Shown one piece after another: positions 1 through 10,664 of a stretch of DNA of 64,000 bases. The translations under genes and the position numbers were made by a program. The stretch lies in NCBI GenBank assembly GCA_020466095.1, contig CM035806.1, positions 124,835,494 to 124,899,493 of the forward strand, in the 5' to 3' direction. This DNA comes from Chlorops oryzae. Taxonomy: Eukaryota; Arthropoda; Insecta; Diptera; Chloropidae. The notes under the pieces are model-generated. The model had not been told where the DNA came from. It ran no database searches and saw nothing but the letters and a program-made list of their open reading frames with translations. The first letter of the stretch is position 1; every line of letters starts with the position of its first letter.

Positions 1-378
1 AATAAGTCCGCTTGATAAAGCTTGCTTCTCAGCGTTTTTAAACAATTTCTGAAATTCTTCCTCAGCGTTACTTCTTAAGGTTTGAATATTCTCTAAGCAT
101 ATATCTGCTAGGACAACAGCATATTTGAGATCAATGTTTCTACCTTGTAAATATTTACATAGAACAAATGTGTAACTAAAAACTTGATTTATACAATGAA
201 GAGATATAAGAAATTCGCCTTTTTGTAAGGCACATTTTAATAAATTAGACTGACTTGACACATTTTGATCATTCCAAGAGGAAATTCGGTCAAGAACTAA
301 AATTATTGCATCATAAAACTTAATAAAAGAGTTTGTAGGACGGCGATGTAGAAATGTAAGCTGTGTCGTGTATTTTTT
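1..378 (-). pseudogene. hAT-type (DUF4371/52 kDa-repressor-like) transposase fragment, cut by the window edge
   Basis: Read on the minus strand, one frame stays open for about 120 codons and runs off the left edge. It includes FYDAIILVLDRISSWND, LLKCALQKGEFLISLHCINQ, FSYTFVLCKYLQGRNIDLKY and a final IQTLRSNAEEEFQKLFKNA. The pattern of an 'F..I...L..IS.W...' segment, then 'EFL.SL......F..T..L...LQ....DL..A', then 'R....EEEF..LF' matches what I know of the domain upstream of the hAT dimerisation region in ZMYM1/KRBA2/p52rIPK-like domesticated and active transposases. Those proteins are usually 600-900 aa, so only a slice is present. The 5' side degenerates into a C-rich stretch near 390-420. 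No TSD or TIR is seen on this side. It is not a host gene I can name. Confidence 0.55.
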
Positions 379-1896
379 CCTTAATTTGGGGGGGGTTTGA
401 ACCCCCAAAACCCCCCCTGGCTGCGCGCCTGCTATGCTCCATTCTAAAGGAGTTAGAACGGAAACGGCGTATATGCAGTCCATCGGAATTACACGTGCTG
501 CTCAAGTCTAAAGCTCCTTGCTCCTGTATCCCACCGTGTTACCCGTTCCTACGGAGTTTTTGTCTGTCATTCCAAGCAACTGCCACCTGCAAACGGAGAT
601 TTTTATTTAATAAGTCCTTATGCCAAGAACCCCTTCCCCGAGTATTGTATTTTTTTTGTATTGTAAGTATTCCTCATCGTGTTAAAATCGAATCATTTAG
701 CTGCCCAATATCTGCCGTATTCCACAATTAATGACTTTTTAAATTTCCTGATATAGCTCTTCGATAAACTGGTATATCTTTATTCGGAAATATCATCTCT
801 ACACTAAGGTGCTACTGAGCTCCTTCTGTAAATTTTTCTACGCTGCTGCTGCTGCTCCCGCTGAAGGCCTTCATCAAGAGTTGCACCAACAACATGCATA
901 TCATGCAAATTTAATGTGAGTGTGTTCCATGCAGATTTGCTTAGTTATATTACATTATTGTGGAATACTCATTTTTTTTGTGCCTACCCCTGAAAAAAAA
1001 GGAATTATTATTATAATTATTAAATTGCGTCCAAAAAAAAAAAAAAAAAAAAAAACAAAGAATCAGAGAATAAAACTAACTATTATAAGCGTCCTCCACG
1101 CTATCTTTGGCAAAATTTTTTTGGCCATTTCACAAGACACTTTAAAAAGACGGCTTAAATTTCGAATCCAAGATGATTAATGCGATCTAATAAATATTGT
1201 AATCAACGTGTACTACAGACGATTTTGTTTGTAACTTAGTGAAAAGAAGAAAACATTTTTTTTTCTTTAATCGTTGTTTGTAAAACAAAAAAAAAAAAAC
1301 CCCTCCCTTATGATAAAATGAAATAGCGAAATTTTTTTAAATATTTGTTTTTATATGAACATGCCTAATAATTAAAACCGACCTGATGGTCTAAAAATTA
1401 GAATTGTCTTTGCTATCCTTTGGGGATCCTAAATTTCATCAAATGGGTCCATGGATGGGTTGGGCAAGGGGTAGCTCATCATCAGAGATGCTACCAAAAT
1501 TCTTTTGGTCGTAGGTCAATTTTCCTTTTAAAATTTTTCTTTTCTTTTCCGAATTCGTGTAGGTATCGACTATTAACATCCCTGTGTAAATCTTCCGTTA
1601 GGTTATCTTAAAAAAAAAAAAAAAACTATTAGTAAGAAGTAAATTCATTAACTGTCAACTAGAGCCCACGCGACTGAAGCAGCCGGAACTGCCAGTACAC
1701 ACGGGGCAGTATATGAATTTATATATATCTGATATAAAACTGATGCTCTCGGGTATTTATTGATAGGAGACCATAACAAAAATTAGACATTTATGTTGCT
1801 TTAAGATAACAACTAACAAATAAAGATGCTAACTTATTCTATTATAAAACCTAATGAAAACATACAATGATATTATAAATTGTATAAATTGTATAA
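379..1896. other. Unassigned AT-rich stretch
   Basis: No supported gene. It begins with a G/C homopolymer inverted repeat (GGGGGGGTTT...AAACCCCC-like, 388-416), and 430-730 may be a decayed continuation of the transposase to its left. Poly-A/T runs lie at 1034-1054, 1290-1300 and 1610-1625. Reading frames here are short and show no recognisable domain. Confidence 0.4.
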
Positions 1897-2194
1897 TGCT
1901 GGCCACTCACGCTATACCGATCGAAGCGATTTGTCCATGTTGCCAAAATTTAAGCGTGTGTGGGGTGGTTTGTGCACCGATCGAAAATATTTGAAATTTT
2001 TCATAAACCAGCGATTTGTTGACGCGTGAGTGGCGCGGTGTATGCAATTCGCATGCTCTCAAACCGGTTTTGGTTTGTTTTTTTTTCTATGCATTTTCTC
2101 ATTTTTCTGTAATCGTTGTCGCGTAAACATCGACGGAAGAAATGGCAAATGTTAGTAAAGCCTTTCTGGAGGAATTTTAGCTGACATGTTGACC

Positions 2195-3139
2195 TAGGGA
2201 TGTCGTTTGAACATCGATGCATCGAAAATATCGATGTTTTACTTCGATGCACCGATGGTTTTGTACTCGATGTTGAAGAGCTCGATAACATCAATACATC
2301 GATGTTTCTCCCGAAATACTCATCACTATTCCCGCCAATTCTCATTCACGTCTAGCATTCAATCAGTAAAGTGACAATCGTAATTCTGAAAAATAATATA
2401 TACAAGCATGTGCCAGAATCCGAAAGCTGACGGAATCGGAATAAAAATCGACCAAAATTTCATATAGAATTTACAGACATTTGACAAAAATTCCGATTCC
2501 GTCAGTTTTCGGATTCTATCACACCCTGATAATCGTATCGTGATATTTCCAAGACTGCATATTTTTTGGAAACTTATTTCTTTGAATTTTTGAAAACAGG
2601 TGGTTTTTGAAAATCGAACTCAAATTTGATGTCATATTTAAACGCAGTGCCGAGGTTTTTTAAAATATTTTCAAAATTTTTTTTCAAATTTGAATGGTAA
2701 AAACCAAAAGCAAATTTTTCTTTACAAAATTTTTTAAATATTCTTGGTAATATTGGCCGTCAGATATGAACTAAACACTTCTTCGGAAACAATATGTTAA
2801 TCTCGTTTCATGTCACACAAAAAGCATTGTCAGAAACTTTGTGCCCGTTGATTTCTGTTAGATATGAAGTTTATTTAAAATACAGTGTAACTCAACGCAT
2901 ATTAGTAGAAATTTTGGGACCTACAGTTATTAAAGCATTATAGACAAAGCAGTTTTTGTTCCCTACAATAAAAAAAATGATATATATATATATATATATG
3001 AATAGGAAAATTTATTTTTTAAAGTAGGTACTCGATGTATCGATGTATTTCTCTTGATGTATCGAGTTACATCGATGTAGCCAATCAATGCCGTTCGATG
3101 CATCGATCATCGATGTTTTTTATTAAATTGACATCCCTA
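2195..3139. mobile_element. hAT MITE nested in the Harbinger-like element
   Basis: The termini are TAGGGATGTC on the left and GACATCCCTA on the right, the classic YAGGGNTG hAT end. An exact 8-bp target duplication TGTTGACC lies at 2187-2194 and 3140-3147. Just inside both ends are dense runs of the CATCGATG/TCGATG motif (2213-2312 and 3027-3115), likely subterminal transposase-binding repeats. No transposase reading frame is present. Because it splits the Harbinger-like element, it is the younger insertion. Confidence 0.88.
2411..2520. repeat. Short inverted-repeat element inside the hAT MITE
   Basis: AGAATCCGAAAGCTGACGGA and the following ATCGGAAT on the left face ATTCCGATTCCGTCAG and TTTTCGGATTCT on the right, about 28 bp per arm with one mismatch and a ~50-bp loop. 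It could be a third-level nested MITE or a hairpin. I could not identify a clear target duplication. Confidence 0.6.
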
Positions 3140-3254
3140 TGTTGACCGCACGACGACTAGAGCGAAATGACGATTTACGGATCGGTGTGTCGTGTGTGGG
3201 CAACATACTTTATACCAATCGCTTCGATCGGTATAGCGTGAGTGGCCAGCATAA

Positions 3255-4246
3255 GCCGGCAAGCTTGATATTTTAATGTTACCGTTCACTATAAGTGTTG
3301 TTCAAAAAAAGGGTTGTTTATCTCTTAAAGTGTGAGTCGTTCGTTATTGTCAGAATATTGGACGGCAGCGAATTCCAAAGGCGAATGGTTGGAATAAAGT
3401 AATGCCTTTCCGAGTTAAGCGAATGATACCTAATAGGAACTACTTTTTTATCTCTTAGTGATCTAGTAATAACGAATACATTCGTAGAGATATTGCGGAT
3501 TTTTACTGAACAGAATTTTATGGAACAGTTGGAGTGATTTCAGCCTCAAGAGATTGTTGAAAGAAAATCCGAAAATTTTGAAACTGAAATGAGGAATGCG
3601 ATCCCAACGGTTTCGTACATATATGAAACGAGCTAAGTTATTAAATAATGTGTTTAATTTTCGCTTATGGGTGGAGTCAAAATTCCAAAATATTTCGCAA
3701 CCGTATAGAATTATAGGAATGATGTAAGCTTTGCATAAGATTAGTCTTATCTTTAACGGTACAGATTTTTGTAGAGACCACAAGCCCTGCATACGCTTTG
3801 CCAATAACAGCAGATATATGGCTATTCCATATTTAATCTGCAGTTGAACACTATTCCTAGATTTTTTGCCGAATCAACATATTCAATAGACGCTCCATTT
3901 ATTAAAATAGGAGGAAAAACAATTGTTTTTATTGGCTTTTTCCCGATCACCAGACACTTAGACTTAGATGGATTTATTGCAAGGCTATTGTTTATTGCCC
4001 AACGACTTATAATTTGGAGATCAGCATTTGAATTTTCAACACATTGCATTGCGGAGTTGAAATTACAGCTTGTGTACAGCTGGATGTCATCAGCATATAC
4101 TTGAATATTACATGAGCGTAATTTTGATGGAAGATCATTAATATACATTTTAAATAATAAGGGACCAAGAATTGATCCTTGAGGAACACCCTTTGAAAGA
4201 CTTCAAGAATGAGAGATTCTATTACCAGCACTGACATATTGTGATA
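3255..4246 (-). pseudogene. LINE (Jockey/CR1-group) reverse transcriptase, 3' portion
   Basis: On the minus strand, this is the 3' half of a non-LTR retrotransposon. From 4205 downward it reads GVPQGSILGPLLFKMYINDL, then VYADDIQLY (the FADD-box catalytic aspartates of reverse transcriptase), LAINPSKSKCLVIG and SAKNLGIVFN. After a frameshift near 3804-3822 the thumb region follows (KIRLILCKAYIIPIILYGCE). The order matches reverse transcriptase domains 4-7 of Jockey/CR1-type elements. There are at least two frameshifts, so it is inactive. It is the downstream half of the LINE whose upstream half lies at 6137-7600; the mariner at 4249-6134 separates them. Confidence 0.85.
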
Positions 4247-4427
4247 TAACAGGTTGGCTGATAAGTCCCCGGTCTGACACATAGATGGCGTCGCTAGTAT
4301 TAAATGCATATTATTTTTATATAGTGGCAACCTTCAAATGATTCGTGTCAAAATTTGACGTCTGAAAGTCAATTAGTTTGTGAGATAGAGCGTCTTTTGT
4401 GAAGCTACTTTTGTTATTGTGAAAAAA

Positions 4428-6067
4428 ATGGAAAAAAAGGAATTTCGTGTTTTGATAAAATACTGTTTTCTGAAGGGAAAAAATACAGCGGAAGCAAAAA
4501 CTTGGCTTGATAATGAGTTTCCGGACTCTGCCCCAGGAAAATCAACAATAATTGATTGGTATGCAAAATTCAAGCGTGGTGAAATGAGCACGGAGGACGG
4601 TGAACGCAGTGGACGCCCGAAAGAGGTGGTTACCGACGAAAAAATCAAAAAAATTCACAAAAGATTTTGAATGACCGTAAAATGAAGTTGATCGAGATAG
4701 CAGAGGCCTTAAAGATATCAAAGGAACGTGTTGGTCATATCATTCATCAATATTTGGATATGAAAAAGCTCTGTGCAAAATGGGTGCCGCGCGAGCTCAC
4801 ATTTGACCAAAAACAACAACGTGTTGATGATTCTGAGCGGTGTTTGCAGCTGTTAACTCGCAATACACCCGAGTTTTTGCGTCGATATGTGACAATGGAT
4901 GAAACATGGCTCTATCACTACACTCCTGAGTCCAATCGACAGTCGGCTGAGTGGACAGCGATCGGTGAACCGTCTCCGAAGCGTGGAAGGACTCAAAAGT
5001 CCGCTGGCAAAGTAATGGCCTCTGTTTTTTGGGATGGGCATGGAATAATTTTTATCGATTATCTTGAGAAGGGAAAAACCATCAACAGTGACTATTATAT
5101 GCAGCTATGGGCACGGAAGCTGATTCGGAGCCGCGCTCTCTCACTCATGTATACGTACACAAAAACGAAAAAGCAAGCAGAGTAATGAAAATTGATTCAG
5201 TCTGACTAAAAACTCGAAGCAAGTCAGACGTGTGCCGCATCGCGCGAATAGAGAGAATATAAATAGACGAAAAAGTACATTGTAGAAAAGCGAATTGAAA
5301 ATTTTTTGACTGCGTTTGTTGCTCATACCGCTTCATTTATGCGCGTTAATTTAAAGAAATATTGTAATATTACACGTTTTTAACACGTTTTTTTTTTTTC
5401 AATATTTAATGGTTTATATAAAAAACAAATACAGACATTTATTGACGGACCAACATTTGGAAAACCTATTAAGAATAAAAACTTCTACTGCAAATATTGA
5501 TTTCGATGAGATTATAAGGTTTTCAAAACCATCCAAATGTTTCAAAAACAACCAAAAGCCTTATCCTGTTACAGTTATGAAAAAAGCAAATCTGTTTTAT
5601 AAGTTTTTATTTCACGCAAAATATTTTTCCCAGTGCCACGCATACAAATATGCACGCAAAACAACAATGTAGTGGTGCCCATACCTGATTATATGTCGTT
5701 ATTGGAGCGTTTGAAGGTCGAAATCGCGGCAAAACGGCCCCATATGAAGAAGAAAAAATTGTTGTTCCACCAAGAAAACGCACCGTGCCACAAGTCATTG
5801 AGAACGATGGCAAAAATTCATGAATTAGGCTTCGAATTGCTTCCGCACCCACCGTATTCTCCAGATCTGGCCCCCAGCGACTTTTTCTTGTTCTCAGACC
5901 TCAAAAGGATGCTCGCAGGGAAAAAATTTGGCTCCAATGAAGAGGTGATCGCCGAAACTGAGGCCTAGTTTGAGGCAAAACCGAAGGAGTACTACCAAAA
6001 TGGTATCAAAAAATTGGAAGGTCGTTATAATCGTTGTATCGATCTTGAAGGGAACTATGTTGAATAA
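4428..6067 (+). pseudogene. mariner transposase (broken)
   Basis: DDE transposase of cut-and-paste mariner, about 348 aa when intact. I start at the ATG at 4428 (MEKKEFRVLIKYCF), the usual irritans N-terminus, rather than an upstream GTG. Visible parts are the N-terminal helix-turn-helix region with the WVPRELTFDQK linker, the first catalytic Asp in VTMDETWL (about 4891), then after an insertion the HQENAPCH motif (about 5770) and SPDLAPSDFF (about 5860). Four lesions are present: a lost base at about 4660 giving TGA at 4668-4670, a 594-bp hAT insertion at 5102-5695, a Glu in place of the second catalytic Asp (HQE instead of HQD), and a TAG at 5966-5968 where Tyr is expected. It ends GNYVE at 6067. 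It cannot make active transposase. Confidence 0.93.
5102..5687 (+). mobile_element. hAT deletion derivative inside the mariner transposase
   Basis: An exact 8-bp duplication ATTATATG (5094-5101 and 5688-5695) brackets 586 bp with short inverted ends CAGCTATGGGCAC / GTGCCCATACCTG. Removing the insertion and one repeat restores the mariner frame, which proves it is an insertion. At 5409-5540 (+) it encodes NKYRHLLTDQHLENLLRIKT followed by FDEIIRF. This resembles the C-terminal end of ZBED5/GTF2IRD2-type hAT transposases, so it is probably an internally deleted copy that kept the end of its own transposase gene. Confidence 0.88.
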
Positions 6068-6136
6068 TAAGAACGAATTTTGACAAAAAAATGTGTTTTT
6101 CTTTGTTAGACCGGGGACTTATCAGCCAACCTGTTA

Positions 6137-7600
6137 TTGCTTAAATATATCTTTTTGACCTTAAGCTCGAAAAAAAAAACGTGTAGTATTTCTACAAAAG
6201 AGGAATTAATTCTAAAGGTCGAACAAAAACGGAATATATTTTCCATAAAAAGTCGCCGATTAAGTTTTTTGCATTTAGCGAAAAGTGAAAATTGTGTATT
6301 AGCTTATTGATTAATACATTATGATCGACTGAGTCAAATGCTTTGGTGTGGTCTAGAAGAGTTAGAAAAGTAATTTTCTTCTACAACATCAATTAGGGCT
6401 GTGACGCAGCTGCGATTTTTAGCGAAACCAGATTGCCTATCAGATATGAGGGCATTGTCGGCAATGAATTTAGAGACCTGCTTGTGGAGAACCTTTTCAA
6501 AGACTTTTGACATACATGGAAGGATAGATATTGGCCGAAATTCACCATTGGCTTTTGGAATCGGTATAACTTTAGCACATTTCCAGTTCTTTGGATAAGT
6601 GGATCTAGTTAGTATATTATTGAAAAGGTATGTTATAGAAGGCAGCAATATAGGAAGAAGAGCTTTAAAAAAAAACTGGGCTTATTTCATCTCGCCCACA
6701 TGCATTCGATTTGACGGATATAAAACTTTCAAGGACATCGCACTGGTTGACACCGGAGAACGTGACGCTAGAAAGAGAGTCAAATAAATGACTACGATAA
6801 GCTATGTCTACAGCAGGAGAATCGATACCAACCGCGGGAGAATTTGTATACTTGTGGTTTACTTTATCGTGATCTAGATGAGTTGAATCAACGCAATTAA
6901 AACCCTTATCGGTTATCCCTAATTTACGAATGTTGGCCCAGGTTTGTCGACTATTAACATCAGAATTAAACTTCCTTTTATTGTACGCGAACGTAGGTCT
7001 TTTTATTTTGACTGATAGTTTTTTCTTTACATGTTTAAATTTTTGGGCTAAAGCTGGTGTTTTATATCTCTTCCATATTTTATAGATTGAATATCTTTCA
7101 TCGATTAAGCATTTTACTTCCCTATTAAACCACGGATTGTTGTTTTGTCTCAAGAATAAAGATTTGACGGGAACGAATCTGTTATACAAATCTAATAGGT
7201 TATATTCTAAATATGAGACTTGATCGTCACATGAAGTCATATAGTGTATGAGATTCCAATTAACCTTTCTTACCTCCGATTCAAGTAAGTTATAGTTAAT
7301 ATTTTTAAAATCCCTATAATGGACTTGCTGTGCCGTTACAGTTAATTGGAAATCATAAGTCATGTATATAAGATCATGTCCACTGTATTGACAAGCTGAT
7401 AGTTGGTCATAAACAAGTATCTTTGCATCGGAATGAACAAAAATTAAATCAAGAAGAGAATTCATGTTTGAATAATGTGTTGGAATGACAGTGTTTACCG
7501 CAATTAATCCAAGAGAATTCATATTGCAGATAAGGGTCTTATCATCTAGAACATTGCTGTTAAAGTCACCAGCTATTAATATATTTGTGTACTTCACGGC
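6137..7600 (-). pseudogene. LINE (Jockey/CR1-group) endonuclease and reverse transcriptase N-terminal half
   Basis: On the minus strand, 7597-6665 is open and starts inside an APE-type endonuclease: ILIAGDFNSNV, SLLDLIFVHSDAKI and SGHDLIYMTYDF are the GDFN, DLIF and SxHD blocks. A basic linker follows, then reverse transcriptase fingers at 6648-6334 (WKCAKVIPIPKANGEFRPIS, SGFAKNRSCVTALIDV). After a frameshift comes AFDSVDHNVL, the first catalytic Asp of the palm. An in-frame stop sits just upstream of 7597 and the N-terminal endonuclease and ORF1 are missing, so the copy is 5'-truncated, as is usual for LINEs. It continues into 4246-3255 across the mariner. Confidence 0.87.
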
Positions 7601-7670
7601 TTATTAGCAAACGAAATAAAATATTGGTTTTCAAAATCTATGGATAAATTGAAAAGTTATAATTAAGTAT

Positions 7671-8464
7671 ATGTGTACGCCCGTATCGAAAGGGCCCAGG
7701 TTGTCGATCACAGTTTAGGAGATACAGCCAATCTTACGAAAAAATTTCGAAAAAGTGAAAAAGGAGATTTTTGGCTTTTCAAGTAGTGGCAACACTGGTC
7801 TATCAGTTTACGTAAGATTTTTTCGGTTCTCTCTTTCTTTCTTTCTTTTTATTGTCCTAGCGCGACAAGACAATGTCTTATGGTTAGCGCTAGTTATTGA
7901 ATATTAAAGACATAGATATATATTCATATTGGACACATTTGTAGTACATTTACTATTATAAACCTTGTAAGACTAAAAGTTACATACAATATCAAAAAAT
8001 CAAAATATCACAAATTCTTACACAAATTGGATAAGTATAGTTTAAGTTGAGCCTTGCAGCTTATGGCGTTACACGTGAATTGCAATTGAGAAGGGAGCAG
8101 GTTCCAGAAACGGATCCGGACGGTTCCGTCGTTTTTTCATGAGATATAGAAATGTAATGAAAAAGTGTTAATATTCATTAATTTCTGTATATTTCTATGT
8201 TTAATTCGACAATAATAATTAATTCAATCAATAAGCTGGTGAAAGATAAAAAATCGAGATGGATGGCGAGTACTTTGCGTTTTTGATAAATTAAAATCGT
8301 TTCATTTCTCAAAAATCGAATTTTCAAAAATTTCTCAAAAATCGAATTTTCCATTTAGAGACCTCTGGTTTGCTGCATTGTGACCATACTTTAGTGTACT
8401 ATTGCCCGCTACGCTTAACTCCATATCAACAAGGTGGGCCCTTTCGATACGGGCGTGCACATAT
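7671..8464. mobile_element. TIR element (MITE) of unknown superfamily
   Basis: Inverted ends of about 28 bp, one mismatch: left ...TGTGTACGCCCGTATCGAAA then GGGCCCA, right TGGGCCC then TTTCGATACGGGCGTGCACA. Both are followed outward by TATA, which could be the target duplication (TA or TATA). The ~800-bp interior has no transposase frame. The subterminal part contains runs like AAAAATCGAATTTT. Confidence 0.72.
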
Positions 8465-8921
8465 AAGCAATAAAGATTAAAAATGTAAGCCCAATTACAA
8501 CAATACATTGCATACTTTAAAGCTCAAATGATTAATTTTCATTGCTTACATAACGTTTTAGTCCATAAGATAGCTTTTATTGTATTAAGATCTCCTGAGA
8601 AAATTCTGTAAACTTTTGTACCTAATCGATGAGTAGGTAGTGCACAGGGTCTCAAATATCGAAATAGGGAAGTTTTACTAGAAAAACACCCATTTGGCGT
8701 ATCATTGTATCCTTTTATTTTGAAAGTATCCAATTAGATACAATTGTATCCAAAACGGCAACGCTGCCAAAGAGTTGCCAGATATTTTTTTATTTAATGC
8801 ATAAGATGGCACAAAAATTTTTTGTTGGCAGTGCTAAAGAGAGGTAGGTAAAAGTGCTCAGATTTCATGAAAGGATTAACAAAATCCGGCCAATTTTGAA
8901 CATAAAAGAATAGCCAGATTT
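8465..8921. other. Unassigned
   Basis: AT-rich, with no supported gene, RNA or repeat boundary. A short imperfect repeat of the GTATCCxxTTxxAATTGTATCC type occurs around 8708-8750. Confidence 0.3.
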
Positions 8922-9714
8922 TTATACCCGACACACTCTGCGTCAAGGGTATATTGCGTTTGTGTGGTTGTGTGTAACACCCAAAATCAGTCGAAATAGA
9001 CCATACAAAATGTATATAGAAATGATCAGCGTCACCAGGAGATTCGATTTAGCCATGCCCGTCCATCTGTTTGTCTGCCTGTCTGTATACAGTTTTGTTA
9101 TCGAAGGAGTTGAGTTATATTGATGAAATTTGGTATGATTGCTCACAGGGACATGATCGAACCATTTTCAGAGGTACTTCCAGTATTAGGGTCTGTCACA
9201 AAAATAACAAAAACTGCCCCAAAATCGGACTTTTTCGAAATGTTTCAATGAAACATTAGAATTTCAGCGTATATTTAAGCCTCCGATTAGAATTCAAAAA
9301 CTTCGGAAAATTGGGAGTGGCAAATTGGCGGATTTCATAAAGAAATTGAACTAAAGTCGGTATATAGGTACTGTTTTTTAGGCGCTTGTTCTACGTATTT
9401 TTTTTAGTGGAAAATAACGGAAATGTCAAAATTCGATCGTCATTATCCTTGGACCGATTGAAAGGTCCGTTCAGTGACAGCCTCGTAAAAGATTTAAATA
9501 TACTAAGTTGAAGACTAAAGAAAAATATTTTTGTTCTGTTTTTTCAAATTCAATTTATGGTCACCGTATATATAGGGCCCCTCCTTCAAAATCTGAAAAT
9601 ATTCTTTCTTAACGGTCCTGTGTTTTGGGCGCGTTTTAAAAATTGTTTGAACACGTGTGTCAGTGTCGGGTATTTTATTGTCAGGCTCGCCTGACTATAA
9701 CACCCTTACTTGTT
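8922..9714 (+). mobile_element. DINE-like element, family A, full-length
   Basis: This is the reference copy for family A in this window. It opens with TATACCCGACACACTCTGCG, where a hairpin ACCCGACACA/TGTGTCGGGT is usual. The core runs GAAATGATCAGCGTCACCAG, then CATGTCCGTCTGTC-type microsatellite, TTATCGAAGGAGTTGAG and a repeated AGGGTCTGTCACAAAAAT block. It ends in a second hairpin GTCAGGC-TC-GCCTGAC followed by TATAACACCCTTACTTG. Terminal stem-loops, a GTCTGTC core and a CTTACTTGTTTT end are the layout of Drosophila DINE-1/INE-1, non-autonomous relatives of Helentrons. No protein is encoded. Confidence 0.85.
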
Positions 9715-10028
9715 TTGCTTATTATCGTCGAGGTCGTAGTGATTCTTTAACTTTCAAGAGTCCCGTAATTCCTTTAGTTTTACTATTCCTTAGAATGCGT
9801 CGGGCCTTGTCCTTAGTTCTTTTTTATGCCGGAAAAGCTTCCTCTGGATCCGAAATTCCCAGTTACTGGCTTGATTGTTGGTTAAAATACTGTAAAAATA
9901 TTTGAAAGAATTCCTTGAAACCGGAGGCTATTATTCGCGAATTGACGAAAATTGGCTGCGTACGTGTTCAACATACCCTTAAAGCATTGCATAAATTAAA
10001 AAAAAAAGAAAAAAAAATCACATAAATA
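9715..10028. other. Unassigned spacer between two DINE copies
   Basis: A short plus-strand frame around 9925-10000 reads KPEAIIRELTKIGCVRVQ, which might be a decayed transposase helix-turn-helix, but the match is too weak to name. Confidence 0.25.
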
Positions 10029-10664
10029 ACAAGTAAGAAAGCTAAAGTCGGTCAAGCCCGACTTTGAAATACCCAGCGTCCCGACATTATTGGCGCACAA
10101 TGTTACGAAAAATCTCCATTTGTGGGCGTGGCAGTGATCGGGCTACATAAATTTGTTTCCTGCACCAATCATTTGCCTTGGTCAACCTATGTTGCGAATG
10201 TGAAGCTTCTACGCCTTTTACTTCACAAGTTACGATAACCCTTATTTATGGGGGTGGCTCGAGAAGAGCGGCGTCCATTTTTTTCCAGGATATGTCCCTT
10301 TACTTAGTTAACCAGTACACCAAATATCAATGAAATGCGTTAAGTGGTTCGCAAGTTACAAGCATTTTACTGAAAACACATTAAATTCATTTGTGGGCGT
10401 GGAAGTGGGCGGATATCTCCCATTTTTACTTAGGATCATACTCAAATCCCGATATACCTGTGTGCCGAATTTCGACTTGGTTGGTCCAACCGTTTCGGAG
10501 GAGATCCGACCACAGACGGACAGACGGACATGTCTAAATCGATTCAGTTTTTGATCCTAATCAAGAATATATATAATATATATGTCTATATCTACGGAGC
10601 TTAGTTCTGGCTGTTACAAGAATCGCACACAACTAATATACCCTGCTTACGCTGGGTATAAAAA
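10029..10664 (+). mobile_element. DINE-like element, family B, full-length
   Basis: Family B reference. It begins ACAAGTAAGAAAGCTAAAGT with a stem-loop AAAGTCGG-TCAAG-CCCGACTTT, then GAAATACCCAGCGTCCCGAC. It contains GTGGGCGTGGCAGTG blocks, GGAGGAGATCCGACCAC, a short GGACAGACGGAC core and TTTTTGATCCTAATCA, and ends TACCCTGCTTACGCTGGGTA. It shares the AACAAGTAAG terminal motif and terminal stem-loops with family A but little other sequence. No protein. Confidence 0.82.

Larger units (their letters stand above)
1897..3251. mobile_element. PIF/Harbinger-like non-autonomous DNA transposon
   Basis: The two ends are inverted copies: TGCTGGCCACTCACGCTATA continuing through CCGATCGAAGCGATT on the left, and its reverse complement ending in GGCCAGCA on the right. 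A 3-bp duplication TAA flanks both ends (1894-1896 and 3252-3254). Three-base TWA duplications are characteristic of PIF/Harbinger insertions. The element proper is only ~400 bp once the 945-bp hAT insertion it contains is removed. It has no recognisable transposase. Confidence 0.8.
4249..6134 (+). mobile_element. mariner element, irritans subfamily (Himar1-like)
   Basis: The ends are perfect inverted repeats starting ACAGGTTGGCTGATAAGTCC and ending with its complement, with TA duplications at 4247-4248 and 6135-6136. The TIR and the encoded protein closely resemble Himar1 of horn fly, the reference irritans-subfamily mariner. Without the nested hAT the element is ~1.29 kb, the normal size. 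It sits in the minus-strand LINE and so is younger than it. Confidence 0.95.

Noticed and set aside
363..731. 122-aa plus-strand frame
   Set aside because: Starts in a G/C homopolymer stretch, has no domain, and lies opposite likely decayed transposase sequence.
2001..2345. 114-aa minus-strand frame
   Set aside because: It spans the boundary between the Harbinger-like element and the nested hAT MITE, so it cannot be an original gene.
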